The notes under the pieces: model-generated
Databases searched by the model: none
The model's input: only the letters and a program-made list of their open reading frames with translations
Told to the model about the DNA's origin: nothing
Part shown: one piece after another, positions 1 through 8,670 of the stretch
Position numbering within the stretch: the stretch's first letter is position 1
How the letters are laid out: every line of letters starts with the position of its first letter
From: JALHOP01 sp964484195
GTDB taxonomy: Bacteria > Myxococcota > XYA12-FULL-58-9 > JALHOP01
Reading direction: 5' to 3'
Assembly (NCBI GenBank): GCA_964484195.1
Contig: CAZAER010000009.1
Coordinates: 137,824-201,823 of the forward strand
Length of the DNA: 64,000 bases
Program-made: the position numbers and the translations under genes

Positions 1-2
1 AC

Positions 3-1304
3 GGCGCCTTGCCGCCGGCGGCGCAGAGCCGCATCCAGCCGCCGCCGATGGCGCGCGAGACCGTGCAGACGTCCGATCGCGATCTCGGCGGCATCATCTC
101 GACGGCGCCGACCGCCATCAATCAATGGGGCGACGAGCTCCAGGTCATCACCACCAAGAAGCGCATGAAGCCGCTCATCGTCGCGGGCATTTCGGCGCTG
201 GCGGTGGTGATCATCGGCGGTATCGCCATCTTCTCGATGAGTGGCCGTAATAGCGGAGCGACCACGGCCGCCGGTGACCGGCCGATCCGTCAGGTCGACA
301 ATACGCCGACCGCCGACGCGCAAGACATGCGGCAACGCGCCAAGACCGCGATGCTGCAGCGCGAATGGAACGAAGCCCGCAAGCTCGCCGACGCGCTCCT
401 CGTCTTGAACCCAGGCGACGGTGAGGCGCAGGACATCAAGCAGCGCGCCACCGACGAGATCATCGGCCAGAACGCTCTCGATCGCGCCGTGCGTGCCATC
501 GAAGCGCGTAACTGGGATGACGCTTGGCGCTCGCTTGCCGAGGTGCCGGAGTCGACCTCGGCGCACACCCAGTCGGTGAGCTTGCGCGGTCAGGTTCGCG
601 CCGGCCGCGTCATCGCCAAGATCGAAGAGACCAAGCGTCACATCGCCGCCGCTCAGGTCGCCGAGGCTCGCCGCTCGTTGGGCGAGATCAACGAGATGGA
701 TCCGCTCTCACCCGAGCTGCCGAGCTTGCAGCGTCAGGTCGCGGAGCTCGAGCGCTCCGGCGGACACGAGCTGGTGGCGGACAATCGTGAGGGGAATCAG
801 CCGCGCGACCGCACCAAAGATCGCGCGAAGAACGATGCCAAGGCGCAGCCGCAGAAGGCCTCGGCGCCTCTCGCCACGCAGCAGCCTCCGCCGAGCGCGA
901 CGCCGCAGCCCTCGCTTGCAGCGACGCCGACGCCGACGCCGGCACCCCAGCCGACTCCGACGCCACCCCAGCCCGCGCCGCAAGCCGCACCACGTCCGAC
1001 GCCGCCTCCGCAGCCGAAGCCGGCAGCCGAGCCGGCGATGGACGCCAAGGGCTACTACACCGCCGGTCTCCAGGCGCTGCAATCGCAGGAGACCGACAAA
1101 GCCATCGATATGCTCGACAAGTGCGTCAAAGCGGACACCAAGGCCGGCATGTGTTACCGCGCTCTCGGTATCGCGTACGCGCGCCAGAAGAACGGGCCCA
1201 AGGCGGCGAAGTACTACCGCATGTACTTGCGCGTGATGCCGGACGCCAAAGACGCACGCCAGGTGGAAGAGCTCCTCAAGGCTTACGAGGGGCAATCGCC
1301 CTGA
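3..1304 (+). CDS. C-terminal part of a membrane-anchored TPR protein (5' end outside window)
   Basis: The reading frame is open to the left edge, so the gene is truncated by the window. The visible part has a short Ser/Thr-rich cytoplasmic stretch, one membrane segment coded at about 171-233, and a helical region (about 300-790) with two or three TPR-like units rich in Ala and Leu. A Pro/Thr/Ala-rich linker follows (about 880-1030), then a C-terminal TPR pair (about 1048-1300). This layout is common in the extracytoplasmic halves of myxobacterial Ser/Thr protein kinases, but no kinase motif lies inside the window, so that identity is a guess. The stop is 16 bases before xseA, so the two may share a transcript. 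Confidence 0.6.
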   Translation, partial: GALPPAAQSRIQPPPMARETVQTSDRDLGGIISTAPTAINQWGDELQVITTKKRMKPLIVAGISALAVVIIGGIAIFSMSGRNSGATTAAGDRPIRQVDNTPTADAQDMRQRAKTAMLQREWNEARKLADALLVLNPGDGEAQDIKQRATDEIIGQNALDRAVRAIEARNWDDAWRSLAEVPESTSAHTQSVSLRGQVRAGRVIAKIEETKRHIAAAQVAEARRSLGEINEMDPLSPELPSLQRQVAELERSGGHELVADNREGNQPRDRTKDRAKNDAKAQPQKASAPLATQQPPPSATPQPSLAATPTPTPAPQPTPTPPQPAPQAAPRPTPPPQPKPAAEPAMDAKGYYTAGLQALQSQETDKAIDMLDKCVKADTKAGMCYRALGIAYARQKNGPKAAKYYRMYLRVMPDAKDARQVEELLKAYEGQSP

Positions 1305-1320
1305 CCGACGAGCGCGTGGT

Positions 1321-2712
1321 GTGAGCAAACACGTCAATCCGGCCTTGTTGGCCTTGGGTCGTCAGAGCGCGCCGCTCACGGTGTCGCAGCTGACCACGCA
1401 ACTGCGGCAGCTGCTCGAGCAACGCTACCCGCAGGTGGCTGTGGCCGGCGAGCTCTCGAGCGTCCGCGTCCACAACGGCCATTGTTACATGTGCTTGAAG
1501 GACCAGCGCTCGCAGCTGCAGGCGATGATGTGGGGTCGCGAGTTTCGTGCCCTGAAGGTCCGACTCGAAGACGGCATGCAGGTCGTGGCGCGTGGACGAC
1601 TCACCGTCTACGAGCCGAAGGGGAGCTACCAGCTCACGGTCGAGAGCATCGAGCCGGTCGGTGCCGGCGCCTTGCAGGCCGCGTTCGAGCAAACCAAGGC
1701 CCGGTTGCTTGCCGAGGGCCTCTTCGATGCGACGCGCAAGCGTAAGCTCGCGTTGGTGCCCGACACCGTCGCGGTGGTCACCAGCCCGACCGGCGCGGTC
1801 ATTCGTGACATCGTGAACGTCGCCACACGCCGCTTTCCGCGGGCGCGCATTCTGGTGGTGCCGAGCAAGGTGCAAGGCTCAGACTCGGCGGCCTGGATCG
1901 CCGCGGCGGTGAAGCGGGCGTCGCGACTCGCGCCGTCTCACGGGATCTCGGTGGTCATCGTCGCGCGCGGCGGCGGCTCGCTGGAGGATCTCTGGGGCTT
2001 CAACGACGAGCGGGTGGCGCGGGCCATCGCCGCTTGTTCGGTGCCCGTGGTCTCGGGCGTCGGGCACGAGACCGACACCACCATCGCGGACTTCGCCGCC
2101 GACCTTCGTGCCCCGACACCGTCCGCCGCGGCGGAGCTGGTTTTTCCCCTCGCCGAAGACCTGAAACAGCGCCTCCAGCGCCCAGCGCTGCGCATGAGCC
2201 GGGCCCTGCGTCGCGACGTTGCGCGCGAGCGCAAGCGTCTGACCAGCGCGCATACGCACCTACGGCAAGCGAGCCTCGGGCGTTGCCGCGATGAGCGGCT
2301 GGCGCTGCAACGTCTCGAAGGGCGACTCGCGCGCTTGCATCCACGCGCCAAGCTCACCGGCGTACGCGCCGAGCTCGAGAGCTTGAAAGCGCGTCTCGTG
2401 CCACCGGCGCGCTCGGGTCTCGCCGCACGACGGGCCGAGCTCGCGACCCTGGCGGCGCGCATGACGCCCGCGACCCGTGCTCGCATCGAATCGCACCGGG
2501 CGCGTCTCGCCGAGGTCGCCGCTCGCCTGCACGCATTGTCACCGCTCGCCGTGCTCGACCGGGGCTTCGCCTTGGTGAAGAAGCCGTCGGGTGTGCTCGT
2601 ACGCGACGCGCGCGAGGTCGCGGTGGGCGACCAGGTAGACATCCGCTTGGCACGGGGGCAGATTCAGGCGCGTGTCGAGCGGCTCCTGCCGGCTGACGAC
2701 GAGGACACATGA
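1321..2712 (+). CDS. xseA: Exodeoxyribonuclease VII large subunit
   Basis: 463 aa, the usual size. XseA is the catalytic subunit of exonuclease VII, which degrades single-stranded DNA to oligonucleotides in repair and mismatch correction. The N-terminal OB fold (about residues 20-110) contains the family motif VAGELSSVRVHNGHCYM. The catalytic domain (about 120-330) has the conserved ARGGGSLEDLWGFNDE block and SGVGHETDTTIADF. The C-terminal half is a long basic helical region, as expected for the part that binds the small subunits. The start is GTG. The 3' end overlaps xseB by four bases (ATGA), so translation of both subunits is probably coupled. Confidence 0.97.
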   Translation: MSKHVNPALLALGRQSAPLTVSQLTTQLRQLLEQRYPQVAVAGELSSVRVHNGHCYMCLKDQRSQLQAMMWGREFRALKVRLEDGMQVVARGRLTVYEPKGSYQLTVESIEPVGAGALQAAFEQTKARLLAEGLFDATRKRKLALVPDTVAVVTSPTGAVIRDIVNVATRRFPRARILVVPSKVQGSDSAAWIAAAVKRASRLAPSHGISVVIVARGGGSLEDLWGFNDERVARAIAACSVPVVSGVGHETDTTIADFAADLRAPTPSAAAELVFPLAEDLKQRLQRPALRMSRALRRDVARERKRLTSAHTHLRQASLGRCRDERLALQRLEGRLARLHPRAKLTGVRAELESLKARLVPPARSGLAARRAELATLAARMTPATRARIESHRARLAEVAARLHALSPLAVLDRGFALVKKPSGVLVRDAREVAVGDQVDIRLARGQIQARVERLLPADDEDT

Positions 2713-2948
2713 GCGACCCCGACAAGACCGCCGAGCCGACTTCACTCGAGGCCATCCTGCAGCGCCTCGAGGACATCGCCGAGCGCCTCGAGTCAGGCGA
2801 CGCGAGCCTCGAGCAGTCACTTGCGCTCTTCGAGGAAGGCGTTCGTCTTTCGAAGGTCGGCACCAAGCGCCTCGACGAGGCCGAGAAGAAGCTCGAGATC
2901 TTGCTCGAAGGTGACCGCGTCCAGCCGTTCGCAGTCGACGAGGGATAA
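2709..2948 (+). CDS. xseB: Exodeoxyribonuclease VII small subunit
   Basis: 79 aa, matching the usual 70-85 aa of XseB. It binds the helical tail of XseA to form the exonuclease VII holoenzyme. The family signature is clear: LEAILQRLEDIAERLESGD, followed by SLEQSLALFEEGVRL and a Lys/Glu-rich second helix. Its ATG overlaps the xseA stop, the classic arrangement for this pair. Confidence 0.96.
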   Translation: MSDPDKTAEPTSLEAILQRLEDIAERLESGDASLEQSLALFEEGVRLSKVGTKRLDEAEKKLEILLEGDRVQPFAVDEG

Positions 2949-2957
2949 GGCCCACGC

Positions 2958-3710
2958 GTGGCGAAGCAGCGCGCCGACGTCGTGGTGGTCGAGCAGGGGC
3001 TTGCCGAGACGCGGTCACGGGCACAGGCGCTGCTGCTCGCGGGGTCCATCGTCGCCGTCGATGCGAAGACCGGTGGCGAGCGGCGCGTCGACAAGCCTGG
3101 AGAGCTCCTCACCGAGGGCACCATGCTGCGCTTGAAGGGCGAGCCTCTGCGCTACGTCTCGCGTGGCGGCTTGAAGCTCGAGGCCGCGCTCGACCGCTTC
3201 CTGGTCGATCCCGCCGGCAAGGTCTGCATGGACGTGGGCGCCTCCACCGGCGGCTTCACCGATTGTCTGCTTCAGCGGTCGGCGGCGAAGGTCTACGCAA
3301 TCGACGTGGGCACGAACCAGCTGGCGTGGAAGTTGCGTGACGACCCGCGCGTCGTGGTCATCGAGCAGCAGAACATTCGCGCTCTGGATGCGTCTCTGGT
3401 CCCCGATCGCGTGAGTCTCACGGTGATCGATGTCTCGTTCATCTCCCTCGGGCTGGTCTTGCCGCACGTCGTTCGCTTATCGGCTCGTCCGAGCGAGCTC
3501 GTCGCCCTGGTGAAGCCGCAATTCGAGGTCGGACGCCTCGACGTGGGGAAGGGGGGCATCGTCCGGGACCCCGTGGCCCGCCAGCGAGCCTTGGACGGCG
3601 TAGCAGCGGCGGCCGCGGAGAACGGCTATACCGACGTATCCACCATGGATTCACCCATTTTGGGTGCCAAAGGGAACCACGAATTCTTGCTTCACGCGCG
3701 AATACGCTGA
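2958..3710 (+). CDS. tlyA: TlyA-family rRNA 2'-O-methyltransferase (S4 + FtsJ domains)
   Basis: 250 aa. TlyA proteins methylate ribose 2'-OH groups of rRNA (in mycobacteria C1409 of 16S and C1920 of 23S); some were first named hemolysins. An S4 RNA-binding domain occupies residues 1-62. The Rossmann methyltransferase domain carries the SAM-binding motif DVGASTGGFT (92-101) and a plausible K-D-K-E catalytic set: K73, D158, K186 and E242 (GNHEFLLH). The start is GTG with an AAGG sequence ten bases upstream. It lies nine bases after xseB, a neighbourhood often seen in bacteria (xseAB next to dxs and tlyA). Which rRNA is modified here cannot be read from sequence. Confidence 0.9.
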   Translation: MAKQRADVVVVEQGLAETRSRAQALLLAGSIVAVDAKTGGERRVDKPGELLTEGTMLRLKGEPLRYVSRGGLKLEAALDRFLVDPAGKVCMDVGASTGGFTDCLLQRSAAKVYAIDVGTNQLAWKLRDDPRVVVIEQQNIRALDASLVPDRVSLTVIDVSFISLGLVLPHVVRLSARPSELVALVKPQFEVGRLDVGKGGIVRDPVARQRALDGVAAAAAENGYTDVSTMDSPILGAKGNHEFLLHARIR

Positions 3711-3725
3711 GATTGTAGTGAACCG

Positions 3726-6101
3726 ATGATGCTGATGCAGGTCACATGCCCGCACTGCGGTGCGCGCTACCAGTTCGAGCGCTCGCTCATTCCCCAAGGG
3801 GGATATGACGCTCAGTGCGCCAACTGCAGTGGCATCTTCGTCGTCGCGCCCGATGCCTCGGGCAACGAGGCGCCGATCGCGCTCCCGAGCATGTCGATGA
3901 TCGACACCTGGCTTGCACCTCCAGCGCTCGCGCCCAAGTCGGCGCGCACCGTGGCGTCCCAGGGGGCGGCGACCGTGAGCCGCGCGGCGACCGGGACGGG
4001 GCCAATCGCATCCGAGCCGGCGCGCGAATCGAGACCGCGCCGTGACACCCCGGCGACCGTGACCGTGTTACCCGTGGGTGGCCGTGGCGGTCCGCAGAGC
4101 AGCGTCAGCCCGAGCGAGACGGTCGGCCTTCAGTACAGCATCTCGTGTCCGGCGTGCGAAACCGTGTACGCTTTCGCGGCCAAGGACATTCCGCGCGGTG
4201 GCATGGATGCGCCCTGTACGCAGTGTGCCAATCCGTATCGGCTGACGCGCGTCGGTGATCCCGAGGTCGTTGGCGAGCTGACGCCCGATTCCATCGATCA
4301 CGACGACGACACGGTGCCAGCGGCGGCTGCGCTGCTGCGGCCGCTCGACGCCGACGTCCTCGACGATGAGCCCCAAGCCGGGCAGCTACTCAGCGACGAA
4401 GACACGACTCCGGATGGTGAAGGCACCGGTGGGGTGCGCGTCGCTCGGCCGACGGTCGAAGTGATTCCCGAGGGTCCGACCGCCGGACGCGGCGTGCCGG
4501 GCATGTCGATTCCCGAAGGCCCAACCGCTGGGCGCGGTGTCCCCGGAGAGGTGATCCCCGAAGGCCCCACGGCGGGCGGGCCCGTACAGCCTTCATTCCC
4601 CGAGGAAGTCACCAAGCCGCTGCCGCAGCCGGCGATCACCCGCGGGGTCTCGGCTCTCGACGACGGGCCGACCTTCTCGCATCCGCGCGACGAGACCGCG
4701 CCGCGGGCCATCGTGCCCATGGCGGTGAACGAGCGCTCACGCGCCGGTGCCGCCAACTGGGGACCACCCGACCCGCAAGCGGTCATGCGCTCGCGTGTGC
4801 GCACGAGCGGCGACGGGAAAGGTCGGCCGAAGACGCGCCGGCCACCGTTCGATGACGAAGATGTCGTGCGAACGCGTCGCGACAGCAATCCGCGCTTCGA
4901 TCCGCGAGAGTTCGATGACGAAGACAGCGTGCTGTCGACGATCGGGCTGCGCGGCAAGCACCGCAACACCATCCTCGGCGTCGCGGGGTTGGTGCTGATC
5001 GTCTCGCTCGTCTTCGTGATGGTGCCTCTCATCTCGGGACGCTCGGTCTTGCAGATCTTGCACCTGCGCGGGCCCGCCGACCCGCGGGTACAGGAGCTCA
5101 CGACGAACGGTCGCAATGCGCTGCTCGCCGACACCGACGTGGGCTATCGCGATGCCGCCAAAGCCGCGAACGACATCCTCGACATCGATCCCTCGAACAC
5201 CGACGGCCGGGTCATCTACGGCGTCGCATCTGTCTTCCGCGGCGTCGACGTGCGCGCCGCGGCCCAGAACATGGTCGCCGAGGGTGAAGTCGTGCAGTCG
5301 TCGCAGATGCTCGCCACCGCGTCCGCCGAGCTCGCGCACGCCCGCCGTGTCTTGTCGCGAAAGAACGACGACAGCGCCGAGCTCGCGTTCACCGCCGGCA
5401 TCTATTACGCGCTCGACGAGGACCAGCGGGCGTACGCGCGCGATGCATACCTGCGCGGCTTGCGACTCGCGGGGGCCACGGAAGACGCGCCGCCGCCCAC
5501 TCCCTATGCCGCTTATCTGCAAGCGACCCTGCGCAACGTCGAGGGTGACGCGGCCGGTGCGAGGGCGGCGCTCGAGCGCGCCATCTCCCTCGAGCCTCGC
5601 TGGCAGAGGCCGCGCTTCGAGCTCGCGCGGCTGGAAGCGGCGCGTGGCGAGGTCGCCCGGGCGCGTGACCTCGCGACCGAGGTTGTGACCGCTAACGCGG
5701 ACCACTTGAAAGCCAAAGAGCTGCTCGCGGTGTTGCCGGAAGCGCCGCCGGCTCCGACCAGCAGCAAGAGCCCGGCCGCCAAAGATCCCGAGACCGTCAA
5801 GGCGTCGGCCCCCGAGGTCAAGGCAACCGACGTCGCCGTGCCGCCCAAGCCCGTGGTCCCGCCCAAGCCAGTGATCCCGCCCAAGCCCGATCCCGCGAAG
5901 GCCGATCAGCAGCCCCGACGCGATTCGCCGCGAGTACCGCCGCCTCAGCCGCCCGCCGAGCCGCGCGACCCCGCGGCACCGGAGATCCAAACGCCGCCTG
6001 ACCAGCCGACCATCATTCGCGGCACGCCTCCGCCGTTCCAGCCGCCCGTCGATCCGCCAGCGGACGACGACGCCACCAAGGCGCCGGAAACCCAGAACTG
6101 A
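3726..6101 (+). CDS. Double zinc-ribbon (MJ0042-type) membrane protein with TPR-like C-terminal half
   Basis: 791 aa. Two zinc-ribbon motifs of the MJ0042 type are visible. The first has C8-x2-C11 and C31-x2-C34; the second (about residues 135-178) has CPAC and CTQC. A low-complexity cytoplasmic linker includes three near-identical copies of IPEGPTAG(R)G (about 245-282) and acidic/basic stretches. One membrane segment lies at about 415-437. The extracytoplasmic part holds TPR-like helices (about 455-670) and ends in a Pro-rich tail with PPKP repeats. In Myxococcota such zinc ribbons often open regulatory or envelope proteins; the ligand and role are unknown. The stop overlaps the next start (TGATG), so this gene and the two lipoproteins behind it are probably one operon. 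Confidence 0.75.
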   Translation: MMLMQVTCPHCGARYQFERSLIPQGGYDAQCANCSGIFVVAPDASGNEAPIALPSMSMIDTWLAPPALAPKSARTVASQGAATVSRAATGTGPIASEPARESRPRRDTPATVTVLPVGGRGGPQSSVSPSETVGLQYSISCPACETVYAFAAKDIPRGGMDAPCTQCANPYRLTRVGDPEVVGELTPDSIDHDDDTVPAAAALLRPLDADVLDDEPQAGQLLSDEDTTPDGEGTGGVRVARPTVEVIPEGPTAGRGVPGMSIPEGPTAGRGVPGEVIPEGPTAGGPVQPSFPEEVTKPLPQPAITRGVSALDDGPTFSHPRDETAPRAIVPMAVNERSRAGAANWGPPDPQAVMRSRVRTSGDGKGRPKTRRPPFDDEDVVRTRRDSNPRFDPREFDDEDSVLSTIGLRGKHRNTILGVAGLVLIVSLVFVMVPLISGRSVLQILHLRGPADPRVQELTTNGRNALLADTDVGYRDAAKAANDILDIDPSNTDGRVIYGVASVFRGVDVRAAAQNMVAEGEVVQSSQMLATASAELAHARRVLSRKNDDSAELAFTAGIYYALDEDQRAYARDAYLRGLRLAGATEDAPPPTPYAAYLQATLRNVEGDAAGARAALERAISLEPRWQRPRFELARLEAARGEVARARDLATEVVTANADHLKAKELLAVLPEAPPAPTSSKSPAAKDPETVKASAPEVKATDVAVPPKPVVPPKPVIPPKPDPAKADQQPRRDSPRVPPPQPPAEPRDPAAPEIQTPPDQPTIIRGTPPPFQPPVDPPADDDATKAPETQN

Positions 6102-7930
6102 TGCTCCGAGCCACGGTGGCGCTCCTGGCTGCGGGGCTCACGGCGTGCGCCGCGACTCCGAGGGTGCCGCATCCCGCGGCGACCAGCGACCATCTTCTCA
6201 CGCCAGCGCCGGTCGATGGTGGGCTCGACGCCGCCGGTGTCGCGCACGTCATGCGTGGGTTGTATTTCCTCGAGAACGGCCACTCCGCCGCGGCCATCCC
6301 GCACTTTCGTCTGGCGCTGCGGTACGATGCCGACTCCGGCTACTTGCATCAGAAGCTCGCGGAGGCTTGGGTTTCCGAAGGACGACTCGACCGTGCCCGT
6401 GACGTGCTCGAGCATGGCCTGACGCGGGCGCCGACCGACCCTTATCTCACGACGATGGCGGGCGAGCTGGCGCGCCGCAACAAGCGTTTCACCGAAGCAG
6501 TGGCGCTGCTCACGCACGGCCTTGCCGACGAGCACACGGTGTTGGTCGCGGGCAGCGGCCTTGCCGATGCCCTCGCGTGGCAGCACAAGACCGCTGAAGC
6601 GGAGGGTAGGGTCGTCGACTTGATGAATGCCTATCCCGGGCGCGACGATCTTGCGGCTCAGCTCGGCGGTGTTCTCGAAGATCACGGACGCCTAGGCACC
6701 GCCCTCGCGACCTACCAGCGGGCTCGCGAGCAGAAACCCGGCTCACGCGAAGCGGCCTTCGGTGAGATGCGTGTCTTGGATCTCATGGGAAAGCCTGGCG
6801 ATGCAGCGGCGAGCCTCGCCAAGCTCTTTGCCTACGAGCCCGACGACGTGGGGCTGTACGTTCAGGTGGCGCGTCTCTACCAGCGCGCTGGCTCGTCGTC
6901 CGCCAAAGCGTATCGTGTAGAAGCCTTGCGCCTAGCGGGCAACGACCTTGCCGCGCGCGGTGTCGTCGCCAACGGCGATCTCGCCGAAGGAAACCTGTCC
7001 GCCGGGCTCGCGCTCGTCGACGACATGCGCAAGACCGCCGTAGCGGACGGGGTGGGAGCGTCACCCGCGCAGCTTTCCGCCTTCATCGCCGAGGCGCATC
7101 GTGAAAACGGCGACCCGAAGCAGTGCCTGGCCGAGCTCGAAGCAGTGGGCGATTCCCTCGAGGCGTCGCGTACCCGTGCCGGGTGCCTCGCCGATAGCGG
7201 CCGCGTCGACGAAGCGCTGGCGCTCTTGATGCGTGTCCTGGCCGTAGGAGCACCACGCCGTGACATGGCGCTCGACGCCGCGCGCGCCCTCACGCACGAG
7301 GCCGACGAAGCCGTCGCACGTCGCAAGCTCGCGGCTTTTCTCAAGCTCCCCGGTTTGGGAGCCTACGAGCAAGGTCTAGCGACCGCGACGCTGGCTCAGC
7401 ACTTCGGGCACGAGGCCGAGGCGATGGCGCTCATCGGCGCGCTCCATGCCGTGGACAAGGCGAGCACCGACCTGCGCATGCGTTACTCCGACGCTCTCGC
7501 CCGTAACGGGCGCATCGACGAGGCCGTGGCCATGTTGCGCGTCATGGTCGAGGAACAACCGGAAGACGCGACGCGCTTGAACGCGCTCGGTTTCACGTTG
7601 GCGGATGCCGGGCGCGACCTCGAAGAAGCCGAGGTGCACTTGCGTCACGCCTACCGCCTCGGCTCGGAGGAGAGCTTCATCGTCGACAGCCTCGGCTGGC
7701 TCGCCTTCCGCAAGCAGAGCTACGAGCTCGCGGAGCGCTTGCTCGTCCGTGCGATGCACGGCGCGATGAACGATCCCGAGGTCCTGCTGCACTTGGGTGA
7801 GACCTACCGCGCCCGAGGCAAGCGTGAAGAAGCGCTCGCGTGTTTCGTCAAAGCTTTGGCCGCGCATCCTTCGCGGCCCCTGAAGGCGCGGCTCGAGCAA
7901 TTGCTGCAAGCGACGCGTGTGAGCTCATGA
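6101..7930 (+). CDS. TPR-repeat lipoprotein
   Basis: 609 aa. A short hydrophobic signal ends in a lipobox (LTAC, Cys16), so the protein should be lipidated and held at the inner or outer membrane. The rest is a run of TPR units, clearest at residues 45-130, 180-260 and 440-600, with typical A-x-x-x-Y and alternating small/large residues. No catalytic motif is seen. TPR lipoproteins usually act as scaffolds for envelope machines. It starts inside the previous stop codon and its own stop overlaps the next ATG (ATGA), so it sits in the middle of a tightly coupled three-gene set with the zinc-ribbon/TPR protein and a LolB-like lipoprotein. Confidence 0.8.
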   Translation: MLRATVALLAAGLTACAATPRVPHPAATSDHLLTPAPVDGGLDAAGVAHVMRGLYFLENGHSAAAIPHFRLALRYDADSGYLHQKLAEAWVSEGRLDRARDVLEHGLTRAPTDPYLTTMAGELARRNKRFTEAVALLTHGLADEHTVLVAGSGLADALAWQHKTAEAEGRVVDLMNAYPGRDDLAAQLGGVLEDHGRLGTALATYQRAREQKPGSREAAFGEMRVLDLMGKPGDAAASLAKLFAYEPDDVGLYVQVARLYQRAGSSSAKAYRVEALRLAGNDLAARGVVANGDLAEGNLSAGLALVDDMRKTAVADGVGASPAQLSAFIAEAHRENGDPKQCLAELEAVGDSLEASRTRAGCLADSGRVDEALALLMRVLAVGAPRRDMALDAARALTHEADEAVARRKLAAFLKLPGLGAYEQGLATATLAQHFGHEAEAMALIGALHAVDKASTDLRMRYSDALARNGRIDEAVAMLRVMVEEQPEDATRLNALGFTLADAGRDLEEAEVHLRHAYRLGSEESFIVDSLGWLAFRKQSYELAERLLVRAMHGAMNDPEVLLHLGETYRARGKREEALACFVKALAAHPSRPLKARLEQLLQATRVSS

Positions 7931-8670
7931 AACGTATCGTCCTCCTCGTCGCCGTCCTTGCGGCCGCTTGCACCACGAACGTCGCGCCGCCGCCCTCGGT
8001 AGCCGTCATGGCGGACACCATGCAGAAGGGGCGTTCGGCGAACAAAGCGTTCAGCGCCGACGTGCGCATCACCTACTTCGGCAAGGAAGGCCGCGCCAAG
8101 GCGGGCGCATCGCTCGCGGTCGCGCGTCCGGGCTCGATGCGCTACGAGCTGCATGGTCCCCACGAGGGTGTGATCCAGGCATTCGCCACCAACGGCCTCG
8201 AGCTGCAGCTGCTCGACTTCCAGAACAACCGGTTCGTGTACGGCCCGGCGACACCGGCCACGCTCGACAAGCTCATGCAGTTCGCGCCGTTGCATCAATC
8301 GGCGGAGGCTTGGGTGGGGATGCTCTTCGGCGACGTTCCGGTGCCCGCGGGCGCGGAGATCGGATCGCGCGGGTCATCGTGGGTGGCGCGATGGACCGAA
8401 GGGGACGTCACCCGCCAGTTGCTCGTCGATCCGGCAACCGGGCACGTGAAGCGCTTGCTCGCCTCGCGCGGCGACGTCGTCTTGTCGGACGTCGAGGTCG
8501 AGGATCACGACGTTTCCGGAATCCCGACGCGGCTGCACATGCAGGTGCCGTCCGCCAAAGTGGACATCGAGATCAAGCTCAAGGACCTGACACTCGACCC
8601 GGAGCTCGACGCCTCGGTGTTCGTGCTCGAGGCGCCTGCCGCATTGGTGCCGGAGCGCATCGAGAGCTAG
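7927..8670 (+). CDS. LolB-like / DUF4292-like outer-membrane lipoprotein
   Basis: 247 aa. I start it at the ATG that overlaps the previous stop; an earlier in-frame start would lack a signal. The signal peptide ends in LAAAC (Cys15), giving a lipoprotein. The mature part reads as a half-barrel of the LolA/LolB type: repeated beta strands such as SADVRITYFGKEGRAK, SMRYELHGPHEG and a later DVEVEDHDVSGIPTRLHM. LolB accepts lipoproteins from LolA and inserts them into the outer membrane; a LolA is encoded 28 kb away. The match to LolB itself is by fold pattern only, and a DUF4292-type lipoprotein is an equally good name. It converges on hflX with a four-base overlap. Confidence 0.65.
   Translation: MKRIVLLVAVLAAACTTNVAPPPSVAVMADTMQKGRSANKAFSADVRITYFGKEGRAKAGASLAVARPGSMRYELHGPHEGVIQAFATNGLELQLLDFQNNRFVYGPATPATLDKLMQFAPLHQSAEAWVGMLFGDVPVPAGAEIGSRGSSWVARWTEGDVTRQLLVDPATGHVKRLLASRGDVVLSDVEVEDHDVSGIPTRLHMQVPSAKVDIEIKLKDLTLDPELDASVFVLEAPAALVPERIES

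Noticed and set aside
4737..5990. 417-codon open frame opposite the zinc-ribbon gene
   Set aside because: No family resemblance and antisense to a gene with clear zinc ribbons and TPRs.
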